Below, piece by piece: positions 22,840-35,100 of a stretch of DNA of 64,000 bases (positions within the stretch are counted from its first letter, which is position 1; each line of letters opens with the position of its first letter). The notes beneath the pieces were generated by a model, which was not told the DNA's origin, searched no databases, and saw only the letters and a list, made by a program, of their open reading frames with translations. Source of the DNA: Zarea fungicola (lineage: Eukaryota; Ascomycota; Sordariomycetes; Hypocreales; Cordycipitaceae); the NCBI GenBank assembly GCA_900169235.1, contig FWCC01000068.1, positions 1-64,000 on the forward strand. Reading direction: 5' to 3'. Position numbers and translations under genes: made by a program.

Positions 22840-24480
22840 ATGACCGCTTGCGCAGCCTCGACGAGTGACAAGGATCTACTCGGGGATAGATGTGGCACTC
22901 CAATGAACCCCTGCGCCACAGACTTTGCACCTTCACACCCATCACAGCCCTCGTTCACGCATTATGCTCGAGTCACGACCACTACTGACCCTGACCCTTT
23001 TCTGGTTTCGACTCTGAATCGCAACCATTCACATGTGAAGAGCTCGCCTAGCAAACGTCTGTTGAATTCTAAAGTTGCTGCTGCTGCTGCTGCTGCCATT
23101 GCAAACGTAAGCTGCTCGAATCACTTTGGGCCGTGTCAAAGAGATACTTACTGACAACATCTCACATAGATCAACGCCCCTCAGCAGTATTATGGTCCCC
23201 CCGTGTACGGTCCCTGGGAGTCATATTTTCACCCAGTACCGTGCGTCACCTGCGCCGACAAGCATTTAATGCACCCTATACCAGCCTTGCCGAGCAATAC
23301 TTTTATCCCAGAATACTACGGTGACTTTCCTCAGCCGTACTACTACCCTCCTCCGCCGTGGCCGCAGTCTGGTCCTGTTCCGCTTGCAAATCCACTGATG
23401 CAGTATTATCAGCTCGTTCCACAGCCAATATACTACAGTCCTTTTCCTTCTACCATGAAGGATTCGATAACCATCACGGCGCACGGGATTGGTTCACCAG
23501 CCATCAGATCAGACGCTATGCATCGGGAGCCCCTCCGTGGCAATTAGAATTCACACGAAAGGAACTCGTCCTATAGCTCACAGTCTACGGGCCAAAAAAG
23601 CTCACCAGAATCGTTGGAGGTTATTTCCGGTCAAAGCTCTAGCTGCGGAAGTGTCAACGGTCGGCGAGAATATTCCTATGCTGAAATCGCGAAGAGGTAT
23701 CCGGCCAGTAAAGCGACCAAGACTGCGACCACTACAACTGCCAGTTCACTTCAAAAGACACCCTTGAACGCACCTTCAGGACCTGCGGCACTTCGAGCAC
23801 GTCGTTCCAGGGAAGCCGCGCCGACTTCTCAGATTCAGCTAAAGGCCAACACTACCGATTCTCTGCAGTGGTCTCAGTCGAAACGATGGACGAGCGGGGA
23901 GAAGAAGGAGCTGATGGCGTACCAGAAGATGCGTCACAATTTGCATTACATGGGTGCTGGTGAATCACCTTTTGTGCCGCAGAGCGCTGCGGAGCTAACT
24001 TCACTGAAGCTCAGCATGACTGAAGAACGAAGGCGACTCATTACAATCAAAGTGAGGATATTGACAGCAAAGCTCTCACAGAAAGAAGACCTTGGCAGTA
24101 TTGAGGATACGGCACTACCCGAGCCGGGTCATCCCCTTTTTCTCTGTGAATCGAGCGGTTTTGGCGCACAGCGGGATGGCGAGGATAATACAGGTCCAGT
24201 CCCATGGCCTACCATTGTCCAGCTTAAAGAGGAGGGAGATCGTCGGGCAGCCGGCACAACTCGACAGCTTCCTACACCGGATAAGATTTACGGCGAAGAC
24301 CGCTCGCGCAAATTCAGAAACACAATTGCCACACAAGACTCGCACTTTGGCATTCTACCCGTCGATATGGCCATGACAGATGAGACAGGTGAGACGGAGG
24401 ATTACATATTAAGCGAGAATGATTTACCAGAATGGCTGCAACAAGTTATTGGAGATGCTAAAATTCCAGGAAATATTTGA
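22840..24480 (+). pseudogene. unrecognised protein gene interrupted by one in-frame TAG
   Basis: Exons are 22840-23106 and 23170 onward, separated by a clean 63-nt intron with a CTGAC branch site. In the same frame the sequence is open from 23170 to 24480 except for one TAG at 23545-23547. Read through, the product is about 526 residues. The first exon is Thr/Ser-rich and ends in an Ala run. Residues about 90-195 are Tyr/Pro-rich (YYYPPPPWPQ). The part after the TAG includes a basic stretch, a helical charged block around 'WTSGEKKELMAYQKMRHNL', and an acidic end (ETEDYILSENDLPEWLQ). I do not recognise a family. No donor with a good consensus would splice the TAG out in frame. Options are a nonsense mutation (pseudogene), two genes (a second start at 23614), RNA editing of TAG to TGG, or a sequencing error. 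Confidence 0.5.
23077..23097 (+). repeat. GCT trinucleotide repeat (poly-Ala codons)
   Basis: About seven GCT codons in frame within the first exon of the orphan gene, encoding an Ala run just before the splice donor. A likely length-polymorphic microsatellite. Confidence 0.8.
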
Positions 24481-25189
24481 TTTGAAATTTTGGAAAGGGA
24501 ATACAAAGCGCATCTTATCAGCATATTGTATTTAGACCTGTCATGTACTTTGCTTGCTCAAGTATTGCCGCCGAATAGAAACGTTGAATCATCGAACAAT
24601 ATCTGGCCAGCCAGCCGCTAGCAGGGGATCTGATCTTGATACATTTTTCCTCTTTTGGCCTCGCTTAAGTGCAGCAATGGCCACGTGACTGTCCTGCCTT
24701 GAAGCCAGAACAACTAGGCATCCGTGGTAGAAAGCGACCCAATAGAAAGCCCTGACCAGCAAGGGTACGTACCTGGGGCTAGCGCAACCCCCAGCCCACA
24801 ACCACAATTTTCGCTCCAATTGTGCCCTCCACCAACGGGTCTGAGGTCGAAAAGTTCACTCTTCTTACATCTATCCGACAATTTTAGATTGCAACTGGTG
24901 ACCAGCAGAATCATCAGGTCAGTGATTATCCTTCACGCCCTGGAGGACACGACGAATACAAGAGACGAAAATGACGACGAAAGATATTATCCAACATCAC
25001 TGGCGAAGCAGGCTGGCGCCGACAACCTCGTCAACTCCTGGGTCGGTCGCCTTGCTCGTAGAAGCCATTCGCCCGTCAGAATCTTGAATTCAAGCAGTCG
25101 TGTTCCTTATTGGGTTTTCTTTTTCTTGTCTGTCTGGTAGCAATCAATTCGTACTAATATTTTTCATTCGCTCTGCAGAACTAGCAATC
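24481..25189. other. promoter and leader region of the S8 ribosomal protein gene
   Basis: About 700 nt before the S8 start codon. CCAAT motifs occur near 24738 (ACCCAATAG) and 24819 (CTCCAATTG). A good intron acceptor (a CTAAT branch and CTCTGCAG, about 25153-25178) sits just before the ATG, suggesting a spliced 5' leader with a donor possibly at 24917 (GTCAGT). No protein gene is supported. Confidence 0.4.
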
Positions 25190-26051
25190 ATGGGTATCTC
25201 TCGCGACTCCCGTCACAAGCGCTCCGCCACCGGTGCCAAGCGCGCCTACTACCGTGCGTACTGATCCTTATAACATACAATTGGAAGAGAAAGAAATATG
25301 TGTATATGTTTTGGGAAGGGGTGATTTGGCAAAGGCTTTGCGGTCCTGCTCTCCGGTTTTGTCTCCTTTGCGTAACAGCAAGGGTCGAAACCTCATTGCA
25401 GCACTCCACTGCCATTTTATTGCCAAATCTTCTCCTTCCCTCTCTGCCGAAAGCCCGTATGTTCAAGCATTTGTTTTAGAACATGCGTTCTGACCTTTGA
25501 CAATAGGGAAGAAGCGCGCTTTCGAGGCTGGCCGCCAGGGCGCCAACACCCGTATCGGCGCCAAGCGTGTCCACACCGTCCGCACCCGCGGCGGCAACCA
25601 CAAGTACCGTGCCCTCCGCCTCGACTCGGGTAACTTTGCCTGGCCCTCCGAGGGCTGCACCCGCAAGACCCGTGTCATCGGCGTCGTCTACCACCCTTCC
25701 AACAACGAGCTGGTCCGCACCAACACCCTGACCCGCTCCGCCGTCGTCCAGATCGACGCCGCCCCCTTCCGTCAGTGGTATGAGGCCCACTACGGCCAGC
25801 CGCTCGGCCGCAGACGCCAGCAGGCCCAGGGCATCAAGGAGGAGGAAGTCAAGAAGTCCAAGTCGGTTGAGAAGAAGCAGGCCGAGCGCTACGCCGCCGG
25901 CGGCAAGGTCGACCACGCCGTCGAGAAGCAGTTCGAGGCCGGTCGCCTGTTCGCCATCATCTCCAGCCGTCCCGGCCAGTCTGGCCGCGCCGACGGATAC
26001 GTCCTCGAGGGTGAGGAGCTCGCTTTCTACCAGAAGAAGCTCCATAAGTAA
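25190..26051 (+). CDS. rps8: 40S ribosomal protein S8 (eS8)
   Basis: Exons are 25190-25253 and 25507-26051 (202 residues), with a 253-nt intron that is long by the standards of this window. The start [18 protein letters not shown] and the following basic region are characteristic of eS8 from yeast to man, as are '[13 protein letters not shown]'-type and '[17 protein letters not shown]' segments (here [11 protein letters not shown]). The protein binds 18S rRNA in the small subunit body and is needed for pre-40S maturation. Length matches the family (about 200-208). Codon use is strongly C-ending, as expected for a highly expressed gene. The first exon is short, as is common for ribosomal protein genes. 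The intron was checked for C/D-box snoRNA signals, and none convinced me. Confidence 0.96.
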
Positions 26052-26754
26052 ACGTTACGTTTTTCGTTTTACTTTGTGTTGAAAAAAATTGAGAAAAACA
26101 AAAGGAAGACTGGACTATGGTTTGGCTGGGAGTGAGTGGCGCTGTCTGGTAGCGTGTGCTATAATTTTCCTCCCCAGTCTTTCTTTGGTATGGTGTTCAA
26201 GGATATTTGTCCCCTGTCTTTTGCACATTATGCGTTTGGGCATTTGCAGGGCATGATGAGCTTCATGGAAACATCGGATTGGGTCCATTACGGAGTTTGC
26301 AAAACAAAATAAAAACTTACATGAATTCAATCCTCCTGTCCACAATTCACCTGCATGTACCGTATTGTGCTCAAAGTTGTACTTGGTGAAATTTCTTCTT
26401 TTTTGGTATTGGCTTCGTGAGCCTGCTTATCATGACTGTATGCGTAACTAGAGAAAAAAAAGGTTTGCCTAGGCATAAATACTCTCCGCCTGCTCTAGCC
26501 ATCCTTGCCCATGGAGCCTTGGACAATATCATACAAACTCAAACAGTCTCTCAAGTCCTTTCGTTGACATTCGTCTCTATGGTGGTATCCATCACGTTCT
26601 CTTGGTGATTTAAAACAAAACGCCCTGGATGTGTGCATTCTTTTTATCAAGGCAATATGTACAGTGCCAACTGTTCAACAGTTTCATTTTTATCCTTGTT
26701 TTGTCTTCTTCTCGTGTTTGTTCAAATTGAACTCAGGAAGGCGCACAGGTCCAA
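26052..26754. other. intergenic region between convergent rps8 and Rab-GAP genes
   Basis: About 700 nt separating two 3' ends. AT-rich with several A/T runs. Nothing coding is supported. Confidence 0.5.
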
Positions 26755-29641
26755 TTACGCAAATTGTCGCCGGAGATCGCTCCATTTCCTGTTGAGTGTC
26801 TCGTGTTGCGAATTGATCTGCATTCAAGTGGTTAGTTTGTGGCTTGTAGTGTTCAACAGCGGCGCGCGACATACCTCAGCATATTGCATCTTGGTTTGAA
26901 CAAGCTCTTCTTCCAGCTCTGACAGCTCCTGCTCCAGTTTTCTATTTTCCTCATAAACATTTTCGTTGCGTTGCATGAGATTGTCCCTCTCCAGCTTCCA
27001 GGCCGCTTCAATTTCTGTCGGTTGCTTCTCAATCACAACGCGAAGCTCCTGAACTTGTCCCTTGAGGCTCTCATTCTCATCTTTCAGTTCCTCGTTTTCG
27101 ACCTTTGTGCGAACAAGATCGTTTGCAAGATCCGCCTGCTCACGATCGCAAGCTTCCACTCTTTCTTCGAGCTTACGCAACTGGATGGCATAGCTTTGGT
27201 TGGCCATTTTCAAGTCCTGAAGTTCTGTCTCACGGTCCTTTTCAGCTTTGGTCTTCTCTTGCCATTCAGCGGTGTACATCTTCAATGTCTCTGCTGCAAT
27301 CTTGACTTCAGATGCATCCTTGACCAATTGATCAGCCCGATAGACTTCCTTATCCATGCTAGCACTTGAGCTGCCGAAGAAGCCATTTTCCAGCAGACTA
27401 CCCGCACTTGGATCCTTGTCAATGTAAACATCAAAGACCTTATCCTTCAAATGTGTTGTGAGCTGCTGCATATCATTGATGGCAAGCAACGTGCTCGCAT
27501 TCTTCTGCATTAAGACAATGCCAAACCTTAGAATAGCAGAGAGGCCTTCTGAGAGGATCAGGTCGTAGATGCGGAGGACAAGCTGTAAAGGGAAACGATA
27601 GGCGAAAAGAGTAAGGAACCACTGCGTGGCATAAAGATGTGGCGAGATTCCGCGGCGTTTAAGATGGCAGTACAGGGCGGGTTCAACGTCTTCTAGGAGT
27701 CGTTCAAATTGGTAGAGCCTCATGTGAAGGCCAGGCATGTCCTGGATGAAGAGCTCCCGGAGTTCGTAGTTGTGCATCAGTCGTACTAGAAGGCAGAAGG
27801 CCTCCTCTTCGGGCATCTATAGCTAGGGTTAGCCTAGTCAAATAACGCAGTATGCTTTAGCACTTACATTGAATAGCAAAGGCATTATGAGGAAATTCAT
27901 TCCTTGAGCATATCCGACACCTTCATCGTACAGAGCATATGCCTTGCACACACCAAAGAGACCCTCTTGCAATCCTGCAGAAGCGGCATATTTGGAATAG
28001 CTTGTTCTGGCACCAAGATCACGTCGGATGACTTTTTCCAGCTTCTGTAACGCTGCAGCCTCTTCCTTTTCCTTCTTTTTTCGCTCAGCCATCGCTGCTG
28101 CTTGCGCTTTGGGACTAGGCTCGCCTGTCTTTTCGCCTTTGGATGACACACTGGCATTGGTACCAGAGAGGTCAGACTTCACTGAAGAGGCTGAAGAAGT
28201 CAGATTATCACCATTCTGAGTACCGCTTTTACCATTACTGGATGCACTGGCTGTAGTGCTATTGCTGTGGCGCTTCTTTTCCTTGTCTGTGCCCTTAACA
28301 ACCAGGTCCTTGTATACAGCTTCAAGTTCAACGTTCTTGCTTTGGGCCAGCACTTGCCAAATAACACCTCGGATGGCGCTCGGAATGCCAGTGGTGATCG
28401 CCCGGTTCAACTCTTCCGCACTGGTTCGCGCAACCACTGCTGGACCTTCGTACACAACCGATTGCCAGAGATCCCAGTCTACTTGTGCCTCGGGCATAGC
28501 TGATGGGCCAGCATTGACTCCGGACACAGTTCCCGGTGCAAGATCAGTGGTGGGGATCGGAACAGCGCCAGGTGAAGCCAAGTCGGTAGTTGTCGATGTT
28601 TCATCGCCGTTTGCCAATCCAAGGCCAATGGAATTGCTGCCGTTATCATCGTCCAGTGCATGAAGGTGGATTCCCGCCTCTTGCTGTAGGCGCAGGAGCT
28701 TAAATCTGTCTTTCAAGCTTGCTCTTGCTTCGGCTTTTCCATTTTCAGTCTCTTCCTCCAATTTACCAAGCATCATTTCCGGGTTGCTGGTCAGGGTGCC
28801 AACGGAGCTCGCTGTGTTTCGTCGCTGTGTTGTCTGTGGTGCTGGAACAGTCTCTTTGCCGGACGTGTTTCGTGATAACCAGGAGAAAGGACCCGTTAGC
28901 TTTCGTGCGGGCGGTGGAGCCGGAGCTGCTAATGGTAAGGAAGGAGTTGCTGTTGTCGTAGTCGATGATCCTCCGGGGCTCCTGGCAGGCGACGAGCCCG
29001 CTGGCGGAGACCATGGCATTGAGGGAAGTGCGCTCGCGATGCTATTGAGCGACAAGGTTCTGTTTTGCTGCCCAGCTTTGTTGGAAGATTTTGCTTCTAT
29101 TCGACACTTGTCAGCATATTGAATACCCATCTTAGAAGTAGAAGTGTTTGTACCATGATTTGCGGGCAAGGCTTCGTCGTCGAGGTTGACATTGTCGAGA
29201 TTTGACGTAGTAGACAATCGTCTGGAAAGAGGAGATGGGTCACGGTCTGATTTTGATGCAGATTCTTCATTCGATTCTGCTTCTGGTTCTTTGATTTCAT
29301 CGTGGCGACTTTGCAGGCTTGGGACCTGTTTTTCTTCATCCTGGGGGGGAGGTTTCGATGTTGAGACGGATCTCTTTGTCAGCGATCGTACCGACACAGC
29401 ATCAACGGCGTCTTCGAAAGATTCGTCATTATCAGCGGTCTGCAACAGGTTAGTATTGTCACCAAAGTAACCACACAGCACCTAGGGCCTCTCAACTGGC
29501 CGTATCTGCAGGGTTGGACTAGGCTCAACGTAGCGCCAGCGCCAGTCAAGCACGTACAAGCTCTTCGTCCGAGGAAGCGTCAGGTGAACGTTTGTCCTCT
29601 GAGGGGAGGTCATTTTTGTGGTCGTTGTCGTTCTCAGCCAT
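26755..29641 (-). CDS. gyp5: TBC-domain Rab GTPase-activating protein, Gyp5 type
   Basis: Exons are 29641-29558, 29439-27868, 27816-26875 and 26817-26755 (886 residues). Residues 1-370 are acidic and Ser/Pro-rich, probably disordered. The TBC domain spans about 380-645: 'AIRGVIWQVLA' opens it, 'IRRDLGARTSYSKY' carries the catalytic Arg finger region, and 'GYAQGMNFLIMPLL' carries the Gln finger. The usual IxxDxxR spacing has one extra residue here. A low-complexity insert of about 80 residues, rich in Ser and Lys, separates the first TBC helix from the Arg finger. After the domain comes a long coiled coil (about 690-865) with many Leu/Glu heptads, as in Gyp5 and EVI5-like proteins. By family, Gyp5 stimulates GTP hydrolysis on Ypt1/Sec4-type Rabs in ER-Golgi and polarised secretion. 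A 57-nt in-frame segment (29097-29153) may be an additional intron. Confidence 0.88.
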
Positions 29642-30297
29642 CTTCGCGTCCACTTCGAGTCTGTGAGATGGCGGTCGCGAGTCTTGTGATGTGGTCGGTT
29701 GTGCTTAAAGGCCCGCCACGCACGTGCATCCGCCACGGTCGTATGCTAGTCCAGCTAAGCAATGGAGGCCGTTATGATGCTATAAAATCTGAAGTGTATA
29801 GTTGTTGTAGTAGATGCGTGGCGGTAGAACAAAGGAGGGATTGCAACAGCGTCTTCTAGTATGGTTGAGGGGCTGAGTCTTGAGGACAATGTTTCTTTTA
29901 TTAGGGGTTGTGGCGTCGTTGGCAGCTGGCGATGTGGCCCGCCCCCTTGCGATTCCCCTTTACTGGGGACGACGTGCATTTATTAGCAGGGGTTTTGCTG
30001 TGGTACAAGGTCCAGCGCAACCATGGGCTGCAGCAACAGTGTGGAGGAACTCAAGCGTACAAGCGGGGGTGCTGTAATGTCCACGGCCCAGAACTTGGTC
30101 AGTGGACTTCAGGTGGCGCCGCTGTGTTTAGGTGCCGTAGGCTCAGGAACAGGTGGCTAACAGGCGAACAGGCTCCAAGTCAGCAGTAACGGTGGGCTGG
30201 TCCCCAACGCGCCAGCCGGTACTCGGCCTAGTGTTGTTTCAGGCATTGTGCTGGTTTGGTTTGTGTAACGTGGCAGCAGTAGGTACACAAGCAAAAC

Positions 30298-30352
30298 TAC
30301 CTACTTACATACCTAGGTAGGTAGCAAGGTAGGAGGTACAAGGTAGGGAGGG
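30298..30352 (+). repeat. GGTA/TACC-rich simple repeat
   Basis: Repeated CTAC/TACC units turn into GGTAG units around a CCTAGG centre, so the tract is partly palindromic and could form a cruciform. Confidence 0.7.
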
Positions 30353-30555
30353 TGATTGTAGGATCTTTGATAAAGACGCAGATCCTGCGGGTGACGGCAC
30401 CTTAAACAAGGCGTCTGGTATGCAGTCTTGGCGCGTCACCGCTCTTGCGCGTTTTCAGTGGCATCTAAGACATCTAGGCCACGTCATGACGACATATGAG
30501 AGTTTATAAAAGGGTATGAGAGGATGGTAGGGGGGGGGCAGTGAATATTATTTGA

Positions 30556-30579
30556 ATATATATATATATATATATATAT
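30556..30579 (+). repeat. AT dinucleotide microsatellite
   Basis: About twelve uninterrupted AT units. Confidence 0.9.
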
Positions 30580-32187
30580 TTTTGGTCCAGCTGGTAACCA
30601 GCATCGCCACAATAGCATTTCATTACGTTGAGCAAAGGCACTTGGTTCCCCGCACAAGCTTAGCCATTTTTATTTGGGACGAAATGTCTGAATATATGGC
30701 TAACTACTGCTCCGCTGTAACTGGGTTCAGTCTACACAATGTGACCGGGTTTTCTGAGTATAAGTGAGCGACGGAGATCGGTAGGAGATCTGCCCGTTTT
30801 GAGGACGTCTGGCTTTGTGGGTTCTCCTATTTTCTGGTGTTTTTGGAGGTTTCGGTTGTTGGGTGTAGGGTGTAGGGTGATTGCAACAATAACTTAACGT
30901 GGTTTGTAAGGCAACAGGGACAGATGTCACCATGTGGCGTGCTGGCGAGAATTATCGTGTTCCTATGCAATAGATCGCTGGATACATAAAGCAGCAACAG
31001 TCTTGCGAGATAGGCCCGAGGAAAATACAACTGTGCTATGAGCCCATTATCACTGCCCATGCCAGCCAGTATTAACATATCACCACTACAGCAACAGTCA
31101 AGTCACACACCATGGCTTTCTCGTTGGACAGTCCTGATAAACACATCCGATCCAGGGTATCATCACCAACGCAAACGTACCACGCTTTCAGGCTAATGAT
31201 TGCTAGCTGCAGATTCCTACGTGGGGCCGCCGTTCAGCACCTGGTAGCTGTCTCATCACTGAAAGGATAGCTCCAGTAGTCATTTGTTGACTGCGGTAGC
31301 GCTGTTTTGACGGTCAATCTCCTGGCCGCTGTGCCTGTTTGGCTTTCTAGCCGCCTGTCCGGCAAGATAATCCGGCGCCCCCAACGGCAGCAGCCTCCAG
31401 CAACAGCCTTCTGGCAAAGAGCTATGACCTTCCCCCACCGATGTATCTTTTTGCGCTTCTACAAGCATGAATGTACATGTGTACATGCCGCCCCAACAAG
31501 GCCATCCTCCTCCTACTGTGCGACTTGCCCGCCGCTTGCTTGACACGCCTATTACGCAAAGGGCCCACCTCATTGGCACCTGTAGCAACCTAAACATTTT
31601 TGATGCTGGAGGGCCTCTTCTTCACATCACCACAACAACCGCCTTTCTGGCATCGAAATCCTGATCTAGATTACTGCATCTGTACACGAAGTGAATCCGG
31701 AAAACGTATTCACCCGGGCACAGATCTGTAGCACGCTCTTTAGCGCGCTCACCGCGGTTAGCCTACGTCACAGCCAAAGTTCGGAAAAGCTCTTCGAAGT
31801 CGACTGCACCCGTCTTTGAAGCTGCCGCCCGAGCTGTGACACGACATCCAGCAGACTAATCACACCACTCGACTTGCCACGAAATTACTGTCACTCGTAC
31901 CAGAGCTCACTAGCTCTAGCCGGATACCCTGACCGCAACATCGCGGCTCCGAGCATCCAGAACGGTACTCAACCAACGAAAGCGAGTTCTTCCATCGTCC
32001 CGCACCTGCAGCTTTGCCATTACAACAAGCAACGGGCGCGTTCGAAATAAGGAAAAAAGAATCTAGCGGTTGTCACGTCTAGGACACCCCGCTTTGGAGA
32101 GCCAAGCTGCCGCCCGGACGGTCAGAATAAGAGAGGGGAGGGGACGCCGATACCTGTTCACGCGGCTTTGCCGCCTCCATTCTCAGA

Positions 32188-35100
32188 ATGGGCAAAATTA
32201 CAAAGGAGATGCAAACCAAGCACCGGGAGACATTGGTAAGCTCAGCATATTCCTAAACACCCCCCATATACTAATATTGTACTTCACTCGCTAGTCTCCC
32301 TGGCTGAAGGCCTACGTCGAAGCCGCCTCGACAATCTCTCTTCCGCTTTTACCGAGACATCTTGCCACCTACCCGACACGATGGCCGTTCGGACGAGGCG
32401 ACTTATACCATTGGATTCCACTTTTAAACCGCTTCGATGCCATTCTTGAAGCATTCTGCAGTACATACGAGCTGAATCGTGGTCCCCAAATGGACGATTT
32501 TGACTGCCACATCTTGCTCAACAACGGTACAGATGGCCCTTTCACAAATGAGAAGAAATGGAGCGCACCTGAGCTGCAAGGTCTTGGATATGCTCAAGAC
32601 GGAGACCGAGAGCTCGTCGAAGCAGTTCTTACCTTCACTCGTTTGCTGCTTGAACACTGTGGAAACAGAAGCATCTATGCCAGCAGCGCTCATCTCAGCG
32701 ACCTATTAAACAGCAAATCCTTGTCACTCTTGATTGCTGCATTAGAAGTAGGCTCTGAGCTTGCGCAGAGATACCAGGCTTCGGTAAAGAGAATTGGCAA
32801 CACGTCACGGCACATCAGTGCGGCCCTGCTTGCCAACCACTACAACATCGATCTGGACAGAGTTCAGCAGATAGCGCAGGCGTTTTCGAAAACAACTGTA
32901 GCAAACCTTGCCGATCCTACTCCAACCGCGCCCACACCCAGACCTAAAGATAAAGTCTTGGTGCAGCCTACGAAGAACCCCGCCAAATCCCACGCCACTG
33001 ACCTGGTGGCTCTTGCCACATCCGATGACAAGCGTTGGGCTGATTGGGGCGATGTCAAATTGCGATTCTATCCCGTTGATGCCAAGCCTCCTCAGGATGT
33101 TCCGGTTGAAGCCGGACGAGCCTCACAGCCGTCTACTCCGACGCCGCTACGCCGCAGCTCAACCTTGGGAGGAACTCAACACACCCCAAAGGCTCGTGCC
33201 ATTCACACTGAAGAGTCTTCTCCGTTACTTCCTCGTACACCGGGTATTTCTGAAGAAACCAATATGTCAGCTCAAAAAGTTGTTGATATTCCTCAGTCAG
33301 TGGTTATGGCTTCATCCATGCGCCAGCTGCTCGACAATCTCCCAAGCGATATGCCGCCAGATGCGAAATATGAAGCCTTCCACCGCATCAGAGTAGCCAA
33401 GGCACTTACTGGATCGCACCAGTCTCGTCAACAGATTCTTGGAGCTCGATTACTCGGCATTACCAACCTAGCCTACATCCATACAGAATCTAACTTCGTG
33501 GAAAAGGTTCTCAGACAAGATATGGATGAAACACGCCGTTACCAACTCGTTTATCAGCTCGCTGAACTCATTCACCCGTCGTCGGATGGAAATACGGAGG
33601 CACCGCTGTGGCTTCAGACCATCTCTCTTGCGCTAATGGAGGCCATTTCTAGCTTTCATTCTCGCTGTCAAGATGTTCTATCAGCCCTTAACGCCAATGT
33701 TAATCACGGTATTCTTTTATACGTCATTCGCAAAGCAGTGGCGGGTATGGAGACACCTCAACCTGAGGACGGTGGTGATCAAGTGTCCGAGATTGACAAC
33801 TGGCGTAACAACCTGTTTTCCCTCACCTTGAATCTATCAATGGCGACGCGAGTCGGCAGTGAAATGGCCTCTGCTGGTCTCATGGAGATTCTGGTTCATA
33901 TTTTGAACATCCGCTCGTCAGTGTCAGAACGCCATCACTCCATGGTCCTCGCATTTCTAGATGGTCTCATCTGGGCATACCCAAATGCTTTCAACGCCTT
34001 CTTTAACGCGGAAGGCTTGGATGCAGTTTCTAAGCTGGTTGTTGACACTGTGACTGAAGCCAAGATGCTGGTAGAATCGTCAAAAGGTATTACGCCGGAC
34101 CACCAGTCCAGTGCTGTGGACTACGAGGTACCGTATTACCAACAGCAGACCCTCAAGTGGCTTTTGAAGTTTGTCCACCGCATCATGTCCAACTCCTATA
34201 GCTATAGTGGCAATACTGAACGATTGTTGCGAAATCTGGCTGAGAAATCTGATCTGCTCGCAAGCTTGCGCGACATTATTCGAGACAAGAAATGCTTCGG
34301 ATCCATTATTTGGACAAACTCTGTCCTTATTTTGAGCGACTTCATCAACAATGATCCAACGAGTTATGCAGCTATTTCGGAATCTGGCATGATTAAAACA
34401 TACCTTGAAGCCATCACAGGCCGACCTCTGGCCGAGACATTGCAAGAGGATGGCACAAAGGAGTCGGATGAAGGCTCAAACGATGCCTCTGATGGAGTTG
34501 CCATCACAGCATTGATTGAGAAGGATCTGCGACCGCATCCGCCGACAGAGGAAATGCTTCGTACCTCAAACCGTGGAACTGTTGCCGCGGCAGGTATCTT
34601 GGCTTCATCAGAGGCTATTAATGTGGTACCGCAGGTGCTCAATTCAATTTCTCTCAACAACTCCGGAATGAAGCTAGTGATATCATCGCAAGCGTTTGAC
34701 AGCTACTTCGAAATCTTTGAGAGTCCCGATCATGTTAAATGTATGGAAACAGACATTGACCTCGCGGGCACTGTTGGTGGAAGCTTTGATGAACTTGCTC
34801 GCCATCACCCTCCCCTACGAACTGCAATCTCAAACGCAGTCATTGACATGGTGGCCCGTGTTCGTTATCTTGGCATCCGCAAGGCGGAGGAAAATAATTG
34901 GGGTGTCCGTCTTCTTGCCACGGACAGCAATGGAACTGTTGTTTCCATTGACCAGAATGGACACATTGCAGAGAAGAGGGACAACAGCGTTGATGCGAAA
35001 CAAACTGCTGATGCTGACGTTACAATGCAAGATCTGGCAACTTCTGGAGTTAGTGGTGGCCGCAGCGGTGAAACGCCCACGAGCAAGCAGCCTGATTCTA

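Larger units (their letters stand above)
29642..32187. other. large intergenic region between divergent gyp5 and tom1
   Basis: This 2.5 kb region should hold both promoters. It contains a GGTA/TACC-rich simple repeat (about 30298-30352) and an AT dinucleotide run (30556-30579). The stretch nearest the ligase (31700-32187) is GC-richer. No coding region is supported. Confidence 0.5.

Noticed and set aside
25254..25506. The long intron of rps8 as a possible snoRNA host
   Set aside because: I found no C box (RTGATGA) paired with a D box (CTGA) at a fitting distance.
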